Notes under the pieces: model-generated
What the model saw: the letters and a program-made list of their open reading frames with translations, nothing else
Database searches by the model: none
What the model was told of the DNA's origin: nothing
NCBI GenBank assembly: GCA_031422315.1
Contig: JANOQN010000054.1
Coordinates: 62,001 to 126,000, forward strand
Reading direction: 5' to 3'
Length of the DNA: 64,000 bases
Source of the DNA: JANNYA01 sp031422315
Lineage (GTDB): Bacteria > Pseudomonadota > Gammaproteobacteria > Xanthomonadales > SZUA-5
Part shown: positions 18,189 through 26,860 of the stretch, piece after piece
Numbering within the stretch: position 1 is the stretch's first letter
How the letters are laid out: every line of letters starts with the position of its first letter
Made by a program: the position numbers and the translations under genes

Positions 18189-19253
18189 TTAAGAACTAAA
18201 ACCACCCCAAGCCCGCATCCGCTCCACATTCGGCGCATGAATCACCCCGCGCTCAGTCACGATCGCATCAATCAAATCTGCTGGCGTAATATCAAAAACT
18301 GGGTTGAACGCAGCCACGCCCATCGCCGCAATCCGCGTGCCAGCGCAGCTGAGCAGCTCGGCCGGATCACGCTCTTCGATGTGGATATCGGCGCCGCTGG
18401 CGGTTTGTAAATCAACCGTGGAGCTGGGCGCCACCACCATGACCTTGGCCCCGAAAACCTTTGCGGCGGCGGCGTGCGCGCAGGTGCCGATTTTGTTAGC
18501 AACGTCACCATTAGCGCAGATGCGATCCGCGCCGACAATCAGCCACTGCACCAAACCCTGCTGCATTAAATACGCGCCGGCACCATCGGCAATCAGTTTC
18601 GCCGGAATTTGATCTTGCAGTAATTCCCAGGCGGTCAAACGCGCGCCTTGCAGCCAGGGCCTAGTTTCTGCGGCGTAAACTCGGCTCAACTTGCCCTGTG
18701 CAAATGCGCTGCGAATTACCCCAAGCGCGGTGCCGAAACCGGCGGTGGCAAGCGAGCCGGTATTGCAGTGCGTCAGCACGCCCGAACCCGGCGCAATCAG
18801 CGCCGCGCCGTGCAAGCCCATTTGCCGGTTCCACTGTAAATCTTGCGCTTGAATCGCGCGGGCTTCGGCTTCCAACCGCTGCACATCACGCGTGCCAAGC
18901 GCGCGCATGCGATCTACCGCCCACATCAAATTGACTGCGGTGGGGCGCGCGGCGCGAAGCTGTGCGCACAGGCTGTCGAATACCGCTTGCTGTTCGCTGG
19001 CAGGCGAATTTTGTGATTCGATGGCGGCGAATAGCACGCCGAAACTTGCAGCAATGCCAATCGCGGGTGCGCCGCGCACGCTTAGATTGCTTATCGCTTC
19101 GCCGACTTTTGTGCAGCTATTGCAGGCGATCCAGATTTGCGAATGCGGGAGTACGCGCTGATCCAAAACATGCAACGTATTGCCATCGAAATTCAGCGCG
19201 CGAACTTTATCGTAGCGTTCGAAATCTATAGCTTGATGGTTTACTTGGCTCAT
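18189..19253 (-). CDS. mtnA: S-methyl-5-thioribose-1-phosphate isomerase
   Basis: 354 residues of the eIF-2B alpha/MtnA family. Diagnostic stretches are NLSVRGAPAIGIAA, LTHCNTGSLATAG with the catalytic Cys, RVYAAETRPWLQGARL, and IVGADRICANGDVANKIGT with the catalytic Asp. The enzyme converts methylthioribose 1-phosphate to methylthioribulose 1-phosphate in methionine salvage. No other salvage gene is in the window. Its start codon overlaps the stop of the exonuclease gene (ATGA, 19250-19253), so it is the last gene of a three-gene, translationally coupled unit. Confidence 0.95.
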   Translation of the reverse strand: MSQVNHQAIDFERYDKVRALNFDGNTLHVLDQRVLPHSQIWIACNSCTKVGEAISNLSVRGAPAIGIAASFGVLFAAIESQNSPASEQQAVFDSLCAQLRAARPTAVNLMWAVDRMRALGTRDVQRLEAEARAIQAQDLQWNRQMGLHGAALIAPGSGVLTHCNTGSLATAGFGTALGVIRSAFAQGKLSRVYAAETRPWLQGARLTAWELLQDQIPAKLIADGAGAYLMQQGLVQWLIVGADRICANGDVANKIGTCAHAAAAKVFGAKVMVVAPSSTVDLQTASGADIHIEERDPAELLSCAGTRIAAMGVAAFNPVFDITPADLIDAIVTERGVIHAPNVERMRAWGGFSS

Positions 19254-20026
19254 GATTTTTTACTCAAGTCGTAATCCACGATCAACGGTGCGTGATCGGA
19301 AAATCGCGGTGTGCGAAATACTTCTGCGCGCACTGGCGTTCCATGCAGCGCCGGGCTGGCGATCTGATAATCAATGCGCCAGCCGACATCGTTATTATAG
19401 GCATTGCCGCGATTGCTCCACCAAGTGTATTCCGCCAGTTCGGGCTTTAGCACGCGGTGCGTGTCGACCCAGCCGGTTTTAAAAAGCTCGCCGATCCACT
19501 GGCGCTCGGCAGGCAAAAAGCCGGAGTTCTTTTGATTGCCGCGCCAATTTTTAATATCGATATTTTGATGCGCGATATTCCAATCGCCGCAAACAATCAC
19601 ACGCCTACCTGACAACGCATCCAGCTTGGCGCGCAGCCAATCCAGCGTTTGAAACTTGAAGCTTTGTCGCAGCTCGCCGGATGAGCCGGATGGCAAGTAC
19701 AGTGAGACGACGCTGACATCGGCAAAGTCAGCCTGAAGCCAACGGCCTTCGCCATCAAAATCCGGCACGCCGATGCCGCGCGCCCAAGCTAATGGCTGGG
19801 TTTTGGTATAAATCGCGACGCCGGAATAGCCTTTGCTGCTGGCATCTTCGAACTGCGCGTCATAACCCACCAAGGCGTGAGCAAGTTTGGCGCGCTGATC
19901 GGCTTGAATGCGGGTTTCTTGCAGGCAAATAACATCGGCGTTTTGCTCAGGCAGCCACTCCAGCAGGCCTTTACTGATGGCCGAGCGTAAACCGTTTACG
20001 TTTAAAGTCAGTACGCGAAAACTCAT
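19250..20026 (-). CDS. xthA: Exodeoxyribonuclease III family AP endonuclease, copy 1
   Basis: 258 residues. Family motifs in order are LNVNGLRSA (metal-binding Asn), ICLQETRI (catalytic Glu), VVSLYLPSG, VCGDWNIAHQNIDIKN (GDWN) and FSDHAPLIVDYD (SDH). ExoIII enzymes cut abasic sites and remove 3' blocking groups in base excision repair. A second, more canonical copy is at 60335-61105. The gene overlaps its upstream neighbour (metalloprotease, 20023-20026) and its downstream neighbour (mtnA) by four bases each, which points to coupled translation. Confidence 0.95.
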   Translation of the reverse strand: MSFRVLTLNVNGLRSAISKGLLEWLPEQNADVICLQETRIQADQRAKLAHALVGYDAQFEDASSKGYSGVAIYTKTQPLAWARGIGVPDFDGEGRWLQADFADVSVVSLYLPSGSSGELRQSFKFQTLDWLRAKLDALSGRRVIVCGDWNIAHQNIDIKNWRGNQKNSGFLPAERQWIGELFKTGWVDTHRVLKPELAEYTWWSNRGNAYNNDVGWRIDYQIASPALHGTPVRAEVFRTPRFSDHAPLIVDYDLSKKS

Positions 20027-21240
20027 TTCAACAACGGACTTTGCAAGGTGGTGGAAGGTCGGCCCAACACATTTTCAACAACTTTGCGAAACTCTGCATT
20101 ACTGACTTTGCCCAGCTTGATGAGTGCACGGGTTACATCATCCATGGACTTTTTTCGGTTCGTCGCTTTTTGAATCTCGGCGTCCAGCTCAATCATCAGC
20201 AACGCAGCTCTAGCAGTCACTTCGGCGCTTGAGCGCTCAACCAGCAGCGTTTTGACTTTTTTGCTCCAACTTTTGAGCTCAGATAAGGTGGATTTATAGC
20301 GCTCATCGGATATGCCGCCGGAACGTCTCAGCGCTTCGATCGCGTAAAACTCGGCCATGCCTTCAGCGATCCAATCGGCGTTCTTGGCGCCGCGTACGCG
20401 CGTGATCGAGTGCGTGAGCTCATGCAGCAGTGAGCTAGTGCCGTTCTCGCTAATCATCGGGCGATCCGCGTGCAAGAACAGTGAGTTGGGTCCAGAAAGC
20501 CCGCCGCGCCACATCGGATCAGGGCCAGAAACAATCAGCAAAATTTTTGGCATCGCGCCAAATGCGCGCTTCATTTCTGGCAAGTTGTAGCTCAACAAGG
20601 CCAGCATATCTTGCCGGCGCAAACCTAAGCCTTCCGGGCCTGACACGATGACCTTTGTGCCGGCAATTACGTCGGCGCGGTTGGCAATTTGCCCGGCAAT
20701 CACCCAGCCTGCGGGTGCGTCAAAACTGCGCTTAGCATCTTTGACGCTAAAACGCTGCTCGCCGTCCTGTACGCGCTCATAGCCAACATTGACGTGCCAT
20801 GCTTTGGGTATGTTAAAAATTAACTCAGATTCCGACTTGCCTTTAGCACGTACTTTCGCCTTCGGAAATACTTTATCGCTGCGGAAAATCGCCCAGGTTG
20901 GATTGGCCATCGCGTCAAATGCGCCGTTGCTGCGTTTGTTGCTCAGTTTCACTGTGTAGCGAAAGCTGCCGCCGGCACTCGGTGGCGTCCACAGCATGCG
21001 ATCTTTTTGACCGGCCACCGAAGCCAGCGTGCCATCTGCGCTCAATCCGGAATACCGGCTGGCCGGCACCGTGAGCGTGAGCGTGCGGATGTAGCCAGTG
21101 CCTGGTTTGACCGCAATTTCGCCCTTCGCGCTTTGCGCGCCGGGCGCGAGCGTGAGGGTAAAACGCGCGGTGTAGCTTGAGGCTGCAATGCTGACGGTGC
21201 TTATCAGCATTGCAGCCAATATCAGTAAAACTTTAAACAT
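20023..21240 (-). CDS. Secreted gluzincin-type metalloprotease-like protein
   Basis: 405 residues with a signal peptide (LLILAAMLISTVSIAAS). The N-terminal half is beta-rich. The zinc motif HELTH lies in SSLLHELTHSITRVRGAKN and is followed 18 residues later by EGMAEFYAIEAL, which supplies the third zinc ligand (Glu), as in gluzincin/MA-clan peptidases. A C-terminal helical tail follows. No known family name is certain. Peptidase activity is inferred from the intact HExxH+E. It leads the overlapping unit with exonuclease III and mtnA. Confidence 0.75.
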   Translation of the reverse strand: MFKVLLILAAMLISTVSIAASSYTARFTLTLAPGAQSAKGEIAVKPGTGYIRTLTLTVPASRYSGLSADGTLASVAGQKDRMLWTPPSAGGSFRYTVKLSNKRSNGAFDAMANPTWAIFRSDKVFPKAKVRAKGKSESELIFNIPKAWHVNVGYERVQDGEQRFSVKDAKRSFDAPAGWVIAGQIANRADVIAGTKVIVSGPEGLGLRRQDMLALLSYNLPEMKRAFGAMPKILLIVSGPDPMWRGGLSGPNSLFLHADRPMISENGTSSLLHELTHSITRVRGAKNADWIAEGMAEFYAIEALRRSGGISDERYKSTLSELKSWSKKVKTLLVERSSAEVTARAALLMIELDAEIQKATNRKKSMDDVTRALIKLGKVSNAEFRKVVENVLGRPSTTLQSPLLK

Positions 21241-21351
21241 GATTGGTTCCTTGGAATATTTGAATTCTTAAGTATGACTGCGATTTATGACTAATGGCGA
21301 TTCGAGCTAATGTGCGCTGGTTAAATTGCCTTTGCCCTCTTAACCGCCTTA

Positions 21352-21436
21352 TCGTCATTCCCGGGAACCCAGGTTCCTTATACGCGCGCTTGAACGTTGA
21401 CACCGTGCCTGGATGTCCGCCGATCCGGGATGACGA
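21352..21436. repeat. CGTCATTCCC-type palindromic intergenic repeat, copy 2
   Basis: TCGTCATTCCCGG on the left mirrors CCGGGATGACGA on the right, with inner arms CCCAGGTTCC and GCCTGGATG. It has the same boundary words as the element at 13105-13207 but is shorter. The rest of 21241-21529 holds no gene I can support. Confidence 0.7.
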
Positions 21437-21529
21437 GAGAATTGCGAGCTTTTCCGGCAACTGGAAAAGGGGAGATTGCAATACTTTGCTGGAAACTGGA
21501 AATACGTGATTACTGTCACGCCGGTCTAA

Positions 21530-22180
21530 CTAACGCCTCTCATTTGCCGCCAACAACAGATCCGCAAAATGCACCAGCATGGCCGCCGTTGCGCCCCAAA
21601 TTTTTCGACCTTCAAACTCAAAAACGTAGCTGGTGCGCAATCGGCCTAAGTATTCACGCGACTGCGTTGGCCGGTTGCGTGGATCGGTGAATAGCGCTAA
21701 CGGCGCTTCGAAAATTTCAGCCACTTCCGCTTCTTGTGGCGTTGGGTCAACTGTAGCGGCAAGTTCCGCCAAAATCGGCGTTACGCAGTAGTTGGAAATC
21801 GTAGCATAGTTCGGCAAATAACCCCAGGGCTGGATTAAATGTGAGCCTATACCGCACTCTTCTTCGGTTTCCCGCAGTGCGGCGGCAATGGGGCTGTGAT
21901 CGCCTACTTCAATGCGCCCGCCGGGAAAGCTGACTTGCCCACCGTGGTGGGTCATGGCTTCGGTGCGCCGCGTTAACAGCACATGCCAGCCAGATTCGCG
22001 CGCAATTAATCCGATCAAAACTGCCGCCGGGCGCAGCTTGCTGACGTCTAACATGTCCGCGATTTCCGCAAGATTCCAGGGCGGCTCGGCGATTTCAATT
22101 TGATTCGCCACCGAACGCAGCGCGGCTCCATTGAAGCCTCGGATAAAATCCGAACCGCCGTTTTCTAGCTGCGCTTTCAT
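21530..22180 (-). CDS. nudL: NUDIX hydrolase, CoA pyrophosphatase (NudL) type
   Basis: 216 residues. The Nudix box reads GGRIEVGDHSPIAAALRETE followed by EECGI, matching Gx5Ex7REUxEExGU. It is preceded by the TRRTEAMTHHGGQVSFPGG segment that marks the NudL/YeaB CoA-pyrophosphatase branch (UPF0035). These enzymes cleave CoA and its thioesters to phosphopantetheine and 3',5'-ADP with Mg2+ or Mn2+. The ATG overlaps the TGA of the DUF1289 gene (22177-22180), so the two are probably co-translated. Confidence 0.9.
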   Translation of the reverse strand: MKAQLENGGSDFIRGFNGAALRSVANQIEIAEPPWNLAEIADMLDVSKLRPAAVLIGLIARESGWHVLLTRRTEAMTHHGGQVSFPGGRIEVGDHSPIAAALRETEEECGIGSHLIQPWGYLPNYATISNYCVTPILAELAATVDPTPQEAEVAEIFEAPLALFTDPRNRPTQSREYLGRLRTSYVFEFEGRKIWGATAAMLVHFADLLLAANERR

Positions 22181-22449
22181 GCGTTTTCCCTGCTCGGCAA
22201 AATGACATCCATGAAGTGCGTACGCGCCGAATCGCTCAGGCCGCTCCAGCTCGCTATTTCATCACCAGTACGCAAGCAGCCTTCGCAAAGCCCATCACTG
22301 CGCAGCTCACAAATGCCAATACAAGGCGAGAGCATCGCCTTTGCCGCAGGTTCAACGCGCAAAGGCTGAATAAAAGATTGCACATTGACCGAATTTAAGC
22401 CGCCAATCCCGGCGCTGGGATTGCTAAGCGGTAATTTAATTGTGTACAT
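22177..22449 (-). CDS. DUF1289 domain protein
   Basis: About 90 residues from ATG 22449, which has GAGGTG upstream (a GTG at 22491 is in frame). Residues about 32-80 contain SPCIGICELRSDGLCEGCLR, whose four cysteines (CxxxC...CxxC) are the DUF1289 signature, likely a metal-binding site. The WSGLSDSAR tail is also typical. Function of the family is unknown. Linkage with nudL is shared with other proteobacteria. Confidence 0.85.
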   Translation of the reverse strand: MYTIKLPLSNPSAGIGGLNSVNVQSFIQPLRVEPAAKAMLSPCIGICELRSDGLCEGCLRTGDEIASWSGLSDSARTHFMDVILPSRENA

Positions 22450-22553
22450 AGCAACCGAACACCTCAAAGACGCCTGCGACAGAACAATCACTTCTGTCCA
22501 GCGCGCGCTTCGAAAAACAAACTAGGCGCAAACACGTCGACGGAGTTAGATTT

Positions 22554-22952
22554 ATGCTGGCTATGGCCACTAAAGTTTTAAATGACTACAGCAAAGTATT
22601 AGCGGCATTAGAGCCCGCGAATCTAGGTTTTGCGCAGTCGTTCCTGCCGCATTCTAAGACAGCGATTCGCCTGGCCACGAAAAGTGCGCTCACACATTTG
22701 GGCTCGGCTCAGCCACAGCTGCGTGAAGCGCTGCAGCGTGGCTATGTGTATCTTGAGCAATTCGTGCCCGATGACGAGGCAGAAGTGCTGATGCTGGCGG
22801 CGCTGCCGGTTACGGTGATCGATTCCAGCGTTGATTCAACGTTGCTCGCCGAACAAACAGCGCTCAGCGAAGGCCGTCAAGTCAACGAGATCATTACCCG
22901 CATCAAAGCTGACATGGCGCGTGCGCTGCAAGAAATCAGTAGCTTTCGATAA
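22554..22952 (+). CDS. Conserved-looking small helical protein, unknown function
   Basis: 132 residues from ATG 22554 with GGAG upstream. There is no signal peptide. It is helical and acidic in its second half (VPDDEAEVLMLAALPVTVID) with a final amphipathic helix (IITRIKADMARALQEISSF). I do not recognise a family. Coding is supported by the ribosome binding site and by a regular amphipathic pattern. It is divergent from the DUF1289 gene. Confidence 0.68.
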   Translation: MLAMATKVLNDYSKVLAALEPANLGFAQSFLPHSKTAIRLATKSALTHLGSAQPQLREALQRGYVYLEQFVPDDEAEVLMLAALPVTVIDSSVDSTLLAEQTALSEGRQVNEIITRIKADMARALQEISSFR

Positions 22953-23089
22953 GCAGTAAACCATCGTCAATGCACCCAATTTCGCCAGAGATTTCTGAAG
23001 CCATCAAAATTAGGCTAGACACTCCTTAACAATCGCGAGACACTTCATTACTTTTTAACAAACGCGCGCAGGCGCACACAGGAGCTTCC

Positions 23090-24289
23090 ATGCAAATCCG
23101 TCGTTTAGCTGTTGCAGTCCTATCAACCCTTGTTTGCGCATCCGCCTCGGCCATCGGCAATTTTGAGCCCAACGCCGGTTTACAGTTTAACTTCTCTAAT
23201 CCTGGTGCACGCAGCTTAGGTATGGGCGGCGCCTATTTGGGCTTTTCCGATGACGCCACCGCGGCCTACACTAATCCTGCTGGTCTAACCACGCTAGGCA
23301 GCAAGGAAGTGTTCCTCGAAGCGCGCCGCTCGGGCTTTGATACCCCGTTCGTCAATGGCAACAGCAGCGGCATTTTTGCAGACCGATCTAAATCCAATGT
23401 GGCAAGCCCTAGCTATTTTGCCTTTGTGTATCCAGGTGAAGAGTGGGCTTTGGCTTTTTATCGCAATGAAGAGCTTGATTTCGAAAACGATTTTGCCAAA
23501 AACGAAATCCAGGTTCCGGGTGGCAGAATTTTCGCTAGTGCGCACACGATCGACGCTGAAATCGTCAATTACGGCGGTTCGTTTGCTTACAAAGTTAACG
23601 ATCAGCTTTCTTTGGGCGGCAGCGTGGTGTATTCAATGCTTGATCTTCTGTCAGGTAGCCTGCGCGTGCGAGATGAAGGCGGCGCGGGGATTTTTGAAGT
23701 CGGTGATGAAGAATCCTTTACCGCCAACATTGGCCTGCTTTACAAATTTGACGAGCGTTTGAGCCTAGGCGCGGCCTATCGGCATGGCGCGGATTTTGAT
23801 ATTGGTGTGTTTGCTTTGAGCCCAAATGGCAACATTAGCCGCCAAGGAACAGGTGAGTTCAACATACCACATCAGTTTTCAGTCGGTGTGGCCTATCGCG
23901 CCACTGAGCAGCTCGCGATTGGTTTTGACGCGCACTATATTGACTACAGCCGCTTGGGCGATGATCCACTGGCTGAGCGCTTTGAAAATCGCAACGAGTT
24001 TGATTCCGGTACGGAATTGCGCTTAGGCGGCGAGTATGTGTTCGCCACCGAAGTGCCGTTTACGCTGCGCGCCGGTGTTTGGCACGATCCAGATCATGCC
24101 TTTAGCTTTCGCGGCACCCCGGCGAACTTTGGTCAGGTCGTCGATCAAGTGCTGTTCCCCGAGGGCGATGATGAAATCCACTACGCACTCGGGTTCGGTT
24201 TCGCGTTTGAGCGTGCACAGATCGATTTTGGCGCCGATTTTTCCGATAACGTCGATACGCTATCACTCTCTGGCGCCCTGCGTTTCTAA
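23090..24289 (+). CDS. FadL/OmpP1/TodX-type outer-membrane transport protein
   Basis: 399 residues. ATG 23090 has AGGAGC upstream. The signal peptide ends at SASA|IGNF. The conserved FadL-family N-terminus is GARSLGMGGAYLG and AYTNPAGLTTLG, the hatch region and NPA motif. The beta-barrel has regularly spaced aromatic and Gly residues and ends with SGALRF, a C-terminal aromatic insertion signal. FadL-type channels take up long-chain fatty acids and other hydrophobic compounds across the outer membrane. The ligand is not evident here. The gene stands alone and has its own terminator. Confidence 0.88.
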   Translation: MQIRRLAVAVLSTLVCASASAIGNFEPNAGLQFNFSNPGARSLGMGGAYLGFSDDATAAYTNPAGLTTLGSKEVFLEARRSGFDTPFVNGNSSGIFADRSKSNVASPSYFAFVYPGEEWALAFYRNEELDFENDFAKNEIQVPGGRIFASAHTIDAEIVNYGGSFAYKVNDQLSLGGSVVYSMLDLLSGSLRVRDEGGAGIFEVGDEESFTANIGLLYKFDERLSLGAAYRHGADFDIGVFALSPNGNISRQGTGEFNIPHQFSVGVAYRATEQLAIGFDAHYIDYSRLGDDPLAERFENRNEFDSGTELRLGGEYVFATEVPFTLRAGVWHDPDHAFSFRGTPANFGQVVDQVLFPEGDDEIHYALGFGFAFERAQIDFGADFSDNVDTLSLSGALRF

Positions 24290-24310
24290 GACAACTTTTT
24301 CAGCGGTTCC

Positions 24311-24340
24311 AATAAAAAAGCGCTTCGGCGCTTTTTTATT
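24311..24340 (+). terminator. Rho-independent terminator between fadL-like gene and prfB
   Basis: AAAAAAGCGC-TTCG-GCGCTTTTTT with a UUCG tetraloop. It is symmetrical enough to act on both converging genes. Confidence 0.88.
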
Positions 24341-24376
24341 GCTGAAAATTAGCAATTCAACGCGCTAATCCGCGCG

Positions 24377-25478
24377 CTACATGCCCGCCTTCAAGCTCGC
24401 GTTAACGAAATCGTCCAAATCACCATCCAGCACGGTTTGAATGTCACGCCGCTCCACGCCGGTGCGTAAATCCTTGATGCGCGAATCATCCAGCACGTAC
24501 GAACGAATCTGATGGCCCCAGCCGATATCGCTCTTGGCGTCTTCGATCTTTTGCTTTTCCGCGCTGCGCTTTTGCACTTCGATATCGTAAAGCCGCGATT
24601 TCAACATTTTCATCGCGCGATCCCGATTCGCGTGCTGGCTGCGCTCGGTTTGACAGGCCGCTACCACGCCGGATGGCACATGCGTAATGCGCACCGCAGA
24701 TTCGGTTTTGTTAACGTGCTGCCCACCCGCGCCTGATGCGCGGTACACATCGGTTTTCAGATCGGCCGGATTGATGTCGATTTCGATATTGTCATCCACT
24801 TCCGGCGAAATTGTGACCGATGCAAATGAGGTATGACGGCGCTTATTCGAGTCAAACGGGCTGATCCGCACCAGCCGATGCACGCCCGATTCCGTGCGGG
24901 TCCAGCCATAGGCAAATTCACCTTCCACCCGAAATGTCGCGCTTTTAATGCCCGCTACATCGCCAGCACTGACTTCCACTAGCTCAGTTTTAAAGCCGCG
25001 CTTATCGCACCAGCGCAAATACATACGCAGCAGCATTTCCGCCCAATCCTGCGCTTCGGTGCCGCCGGAGCCCGATTGAATATCCACATAAGCCGGGTTT
25101 GGATCAACTGGGCGGCTAAACATGCGCGCCAGCTCCAGCTTTTCTACCTGCGCTTGCAGGCTGTAAACATCCTTTTGCACCGAAATCGCGGTCGCTTCAT
25201 CATCTTCAGCGATCGCCATGTCGAGGAAATCACGGGCGTCGATAAAGCCCTGCGTTAACGCTGTAATTGAGCGCACCAGCGTATCGAGTTTGGCGCGTTC
25301 ACGGCCCAGCTCTTGCGCGCGCTCAGGCTTGCTCCAAATATTTGGGTCTTCGAGCTCTAGGCTGACTTCTTGCAGCCGTTCGGCTTGGGTATCGAAGTCA
25401 AAGATACCCCCTGAGCAGCGCGGTGCGCGCGCTCAAATCTTCGATTTGTAAATAAATGGGGTTGGTTTCGGTTTGCAT
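24377..25478 (-). CDS. prfB: Peptide chain release factor 2, with programmed +1 frameshift
   Basis: The product is 366 residues made from two frames. Translation starts at ATG 25478 and reads 26 codons to CTT (25403-25401), followed by an in-frame TGA (25400-25398). The context AGGGGGTATCTTTGAC is the classical RF2 autoregulatory site: an internal Shine-Dalgarno AGGGGG, the slippery CTT-T and the TGA. After a +1 shift the second frame runs to 24377. Functional motifs are the stop-codon-reading SPF (RISPFDSNK) and the peptidyl-hydrolysis GGQ (ASGAGGQHVNKTES). RF2 terminates at UGA and UAA and limits its own synthesis by reading its own UGA. An automated call would miss the first 26 codons. Confidence 0.97.
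25398..25414 (-). promoter_or_regulatory. prfB: prfB programmed frameshift site
   Basis: On the minus strand AGG-GGG-TAT-CTT-TGA, then C. The G-rich codons act as an internal anti-SD pairing site three bases before the slippery CTT. All elements match the E. coli prfB site. Confidence 0.96.
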
Positions 25479-25574
25479 GGTGAAGCGCCACTCTAAAAGT
25501 TAGGCCGCGAGTGTAATGGGCTGGGCTGGATTGCGGCTAAATCAATTGAAAGCGTTTTGAAGTGCCATCTATTT

Positions 25575-26825
25575 TCACAACGACTCCCTCGGCGGCACAA
25601 TTGTGCTGGCAAACAAAATCCCAGCAACCAAAGACACCACCAGCAGCAGCATCGATACCGCGGCGTCTAGCCCTAGAAACAGATCTTTTTGCACGACGAA
25701 CGCTAAGCTGTTGAAGCCCACTGAGCCCGGCACCAACAAAATAATGCCAGGCAGGCGAATCAGTGCGCCTGGGCGTTTGAATCGCCTTGCGTAGCTGTTA
25801 GCAACCAGCGTAACGACCAAGCCGGCGATAAACACGCCGAACTCAGGCCCGTACCAGCCGCCGGCCACGCGGGTGCAGGTATATCCCAGTATCGCAGCAC
25901 CAATCGCGAGCGGGAACGCCCGAGCCGGTGCTTTAAACAAAATCGCAAACGAGATGCCTGACACAAGCAAACCCGCCCACGGTACCCAGCTGGGTGCAGC
26001 ATTTAGCGAGCCCGGTAGGGTGCTAAGCTGCATGAGTTTAACGGCTTCAGTACCCACCAATGCGCCAAAGCTGAGTTTCAGCAATGTCGCAAATGCGCCC
26101 GCCATGCGCGCGGTGCCGCTGACTAAATGCCCGAGCGCAATTTCTGCCGCCGCCGAGGTAATTGACATGCCCGGCACCAGCACAATCACACTCGCTAGCA
26201 AACACGCGCGAAAGTTAATCGGTGCCAGCAAGCTGGCAGCTAGGCTTAAAATTAATGCTGCGCAAATGGCGCAAATCGCTTCCATGCCTTGGGAAAACCG
26301 CAGCCTGGTTCCGAGCGTCATGTGTAGCAAGCCGAGCAATAAACCCACAGCTCCGACTAACGCAATTTCAAGCCAAGACAGTCCCAATAAGCAAGACACG
26401 CCAATATTCGCCAACGTAAAGCCGATCAACATTTCAGCCCAAGCGCGCTTGCGAGTTATCGGCGCTACTGCCAACACCAGTGCGCGCTCGCCCGATTCTA
26501 GGTTGAGCTCGCCGCGCGTAACCAATTCAGCAATTCGGTCCACCGCGCACAGCGTGCGCAAATCGATGTCGCTGTACTTCATGCGCAGTACTTCCACCGT
26601 TTTTAAACTTGGGTCAGCTGCATCGCTAAAGCTCATAATCATCGCGGTTGGGCTTGACCATACCACCGGCACCATACCCAGCTTATGCCCGACCTTCAAA
26701 AGCGCATCCTCCAGCCGCGCTGCGGTGGTGCCCGCTTCATGAAGGCGGGTTGCCAGCTTGGTTACAAAGCGGGTGCGCACCGCAAAATCGGCGGAAGCGG
26801 CGTTTATGGGTGAAGTTGACGGCAT
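25575..26825 (-). CDS. ThrE-type threonine/serine exporter family protein
   Basis: 416 residues. An N-terminal soluble part (residues about 15-125, with RLHEAGTTAARLEDALLKV and SPTAMIMSF) is the YjjP/DUF1212-like cytoplasmic domain. About ten transmembrane helices follow, including a C-terminal block with IRLPGIILLVPGSVGF like YjjB/DUF3815. The two halves found as separate proteins in E. coli (YjjP and YjjB) are fused here, as in Corynebacterium ThrE. The family exports threonine, serine or, for YjjPB, succinate. The substrate is not determined. The gene is single. Confidence 0.85.
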   Translation of the reverse strand: MPSTSPINAASADFAVRTRFVTKLATRLHEAGTTAARLEDALLKVGHKLGMVPVVWSSPTAMIMSFSDAADPSLKTVEVLRMKYSDIDLRTLCAVDRIAELVTRGELNLESGERALVLAVAPITRKRAWAEMLIGFTLANIGVSCLLGLSWLEIALVGAVGLLLGLLHMTLGTRLRFSQGMEAICAICAALILSLAASLLAPINFRACLLASVIVLVPGMSITSAAAEIALGHLVSGTARMAGAFATLLKLSFGALVGTEAVKLMQLSTLPGSLNAAPSWVPWAGLLVSGISFAILFKAPARAFPLAIGAAILGYTCTRVAGGWYGPEFGVFIAGLVVTLVANSYARRFKRPGALIRLPGIILLVPGSVGFNSLAFVVQKDLFLGLDAAVSMLLLVVSLVAGILFASTIVPPRESL

Positions 26826-26860
26826 TAGCGTTTGTTTAGGTCAATTTGATGAGACGCAGT

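Noticed and set aside
25873..26742. 289-codon plus-strand frame opposite the ThrE-type gene
   Set aside because: A mirror of a membrane-protein gene; Ala/Ser/Pro/Asn noise with no domain.
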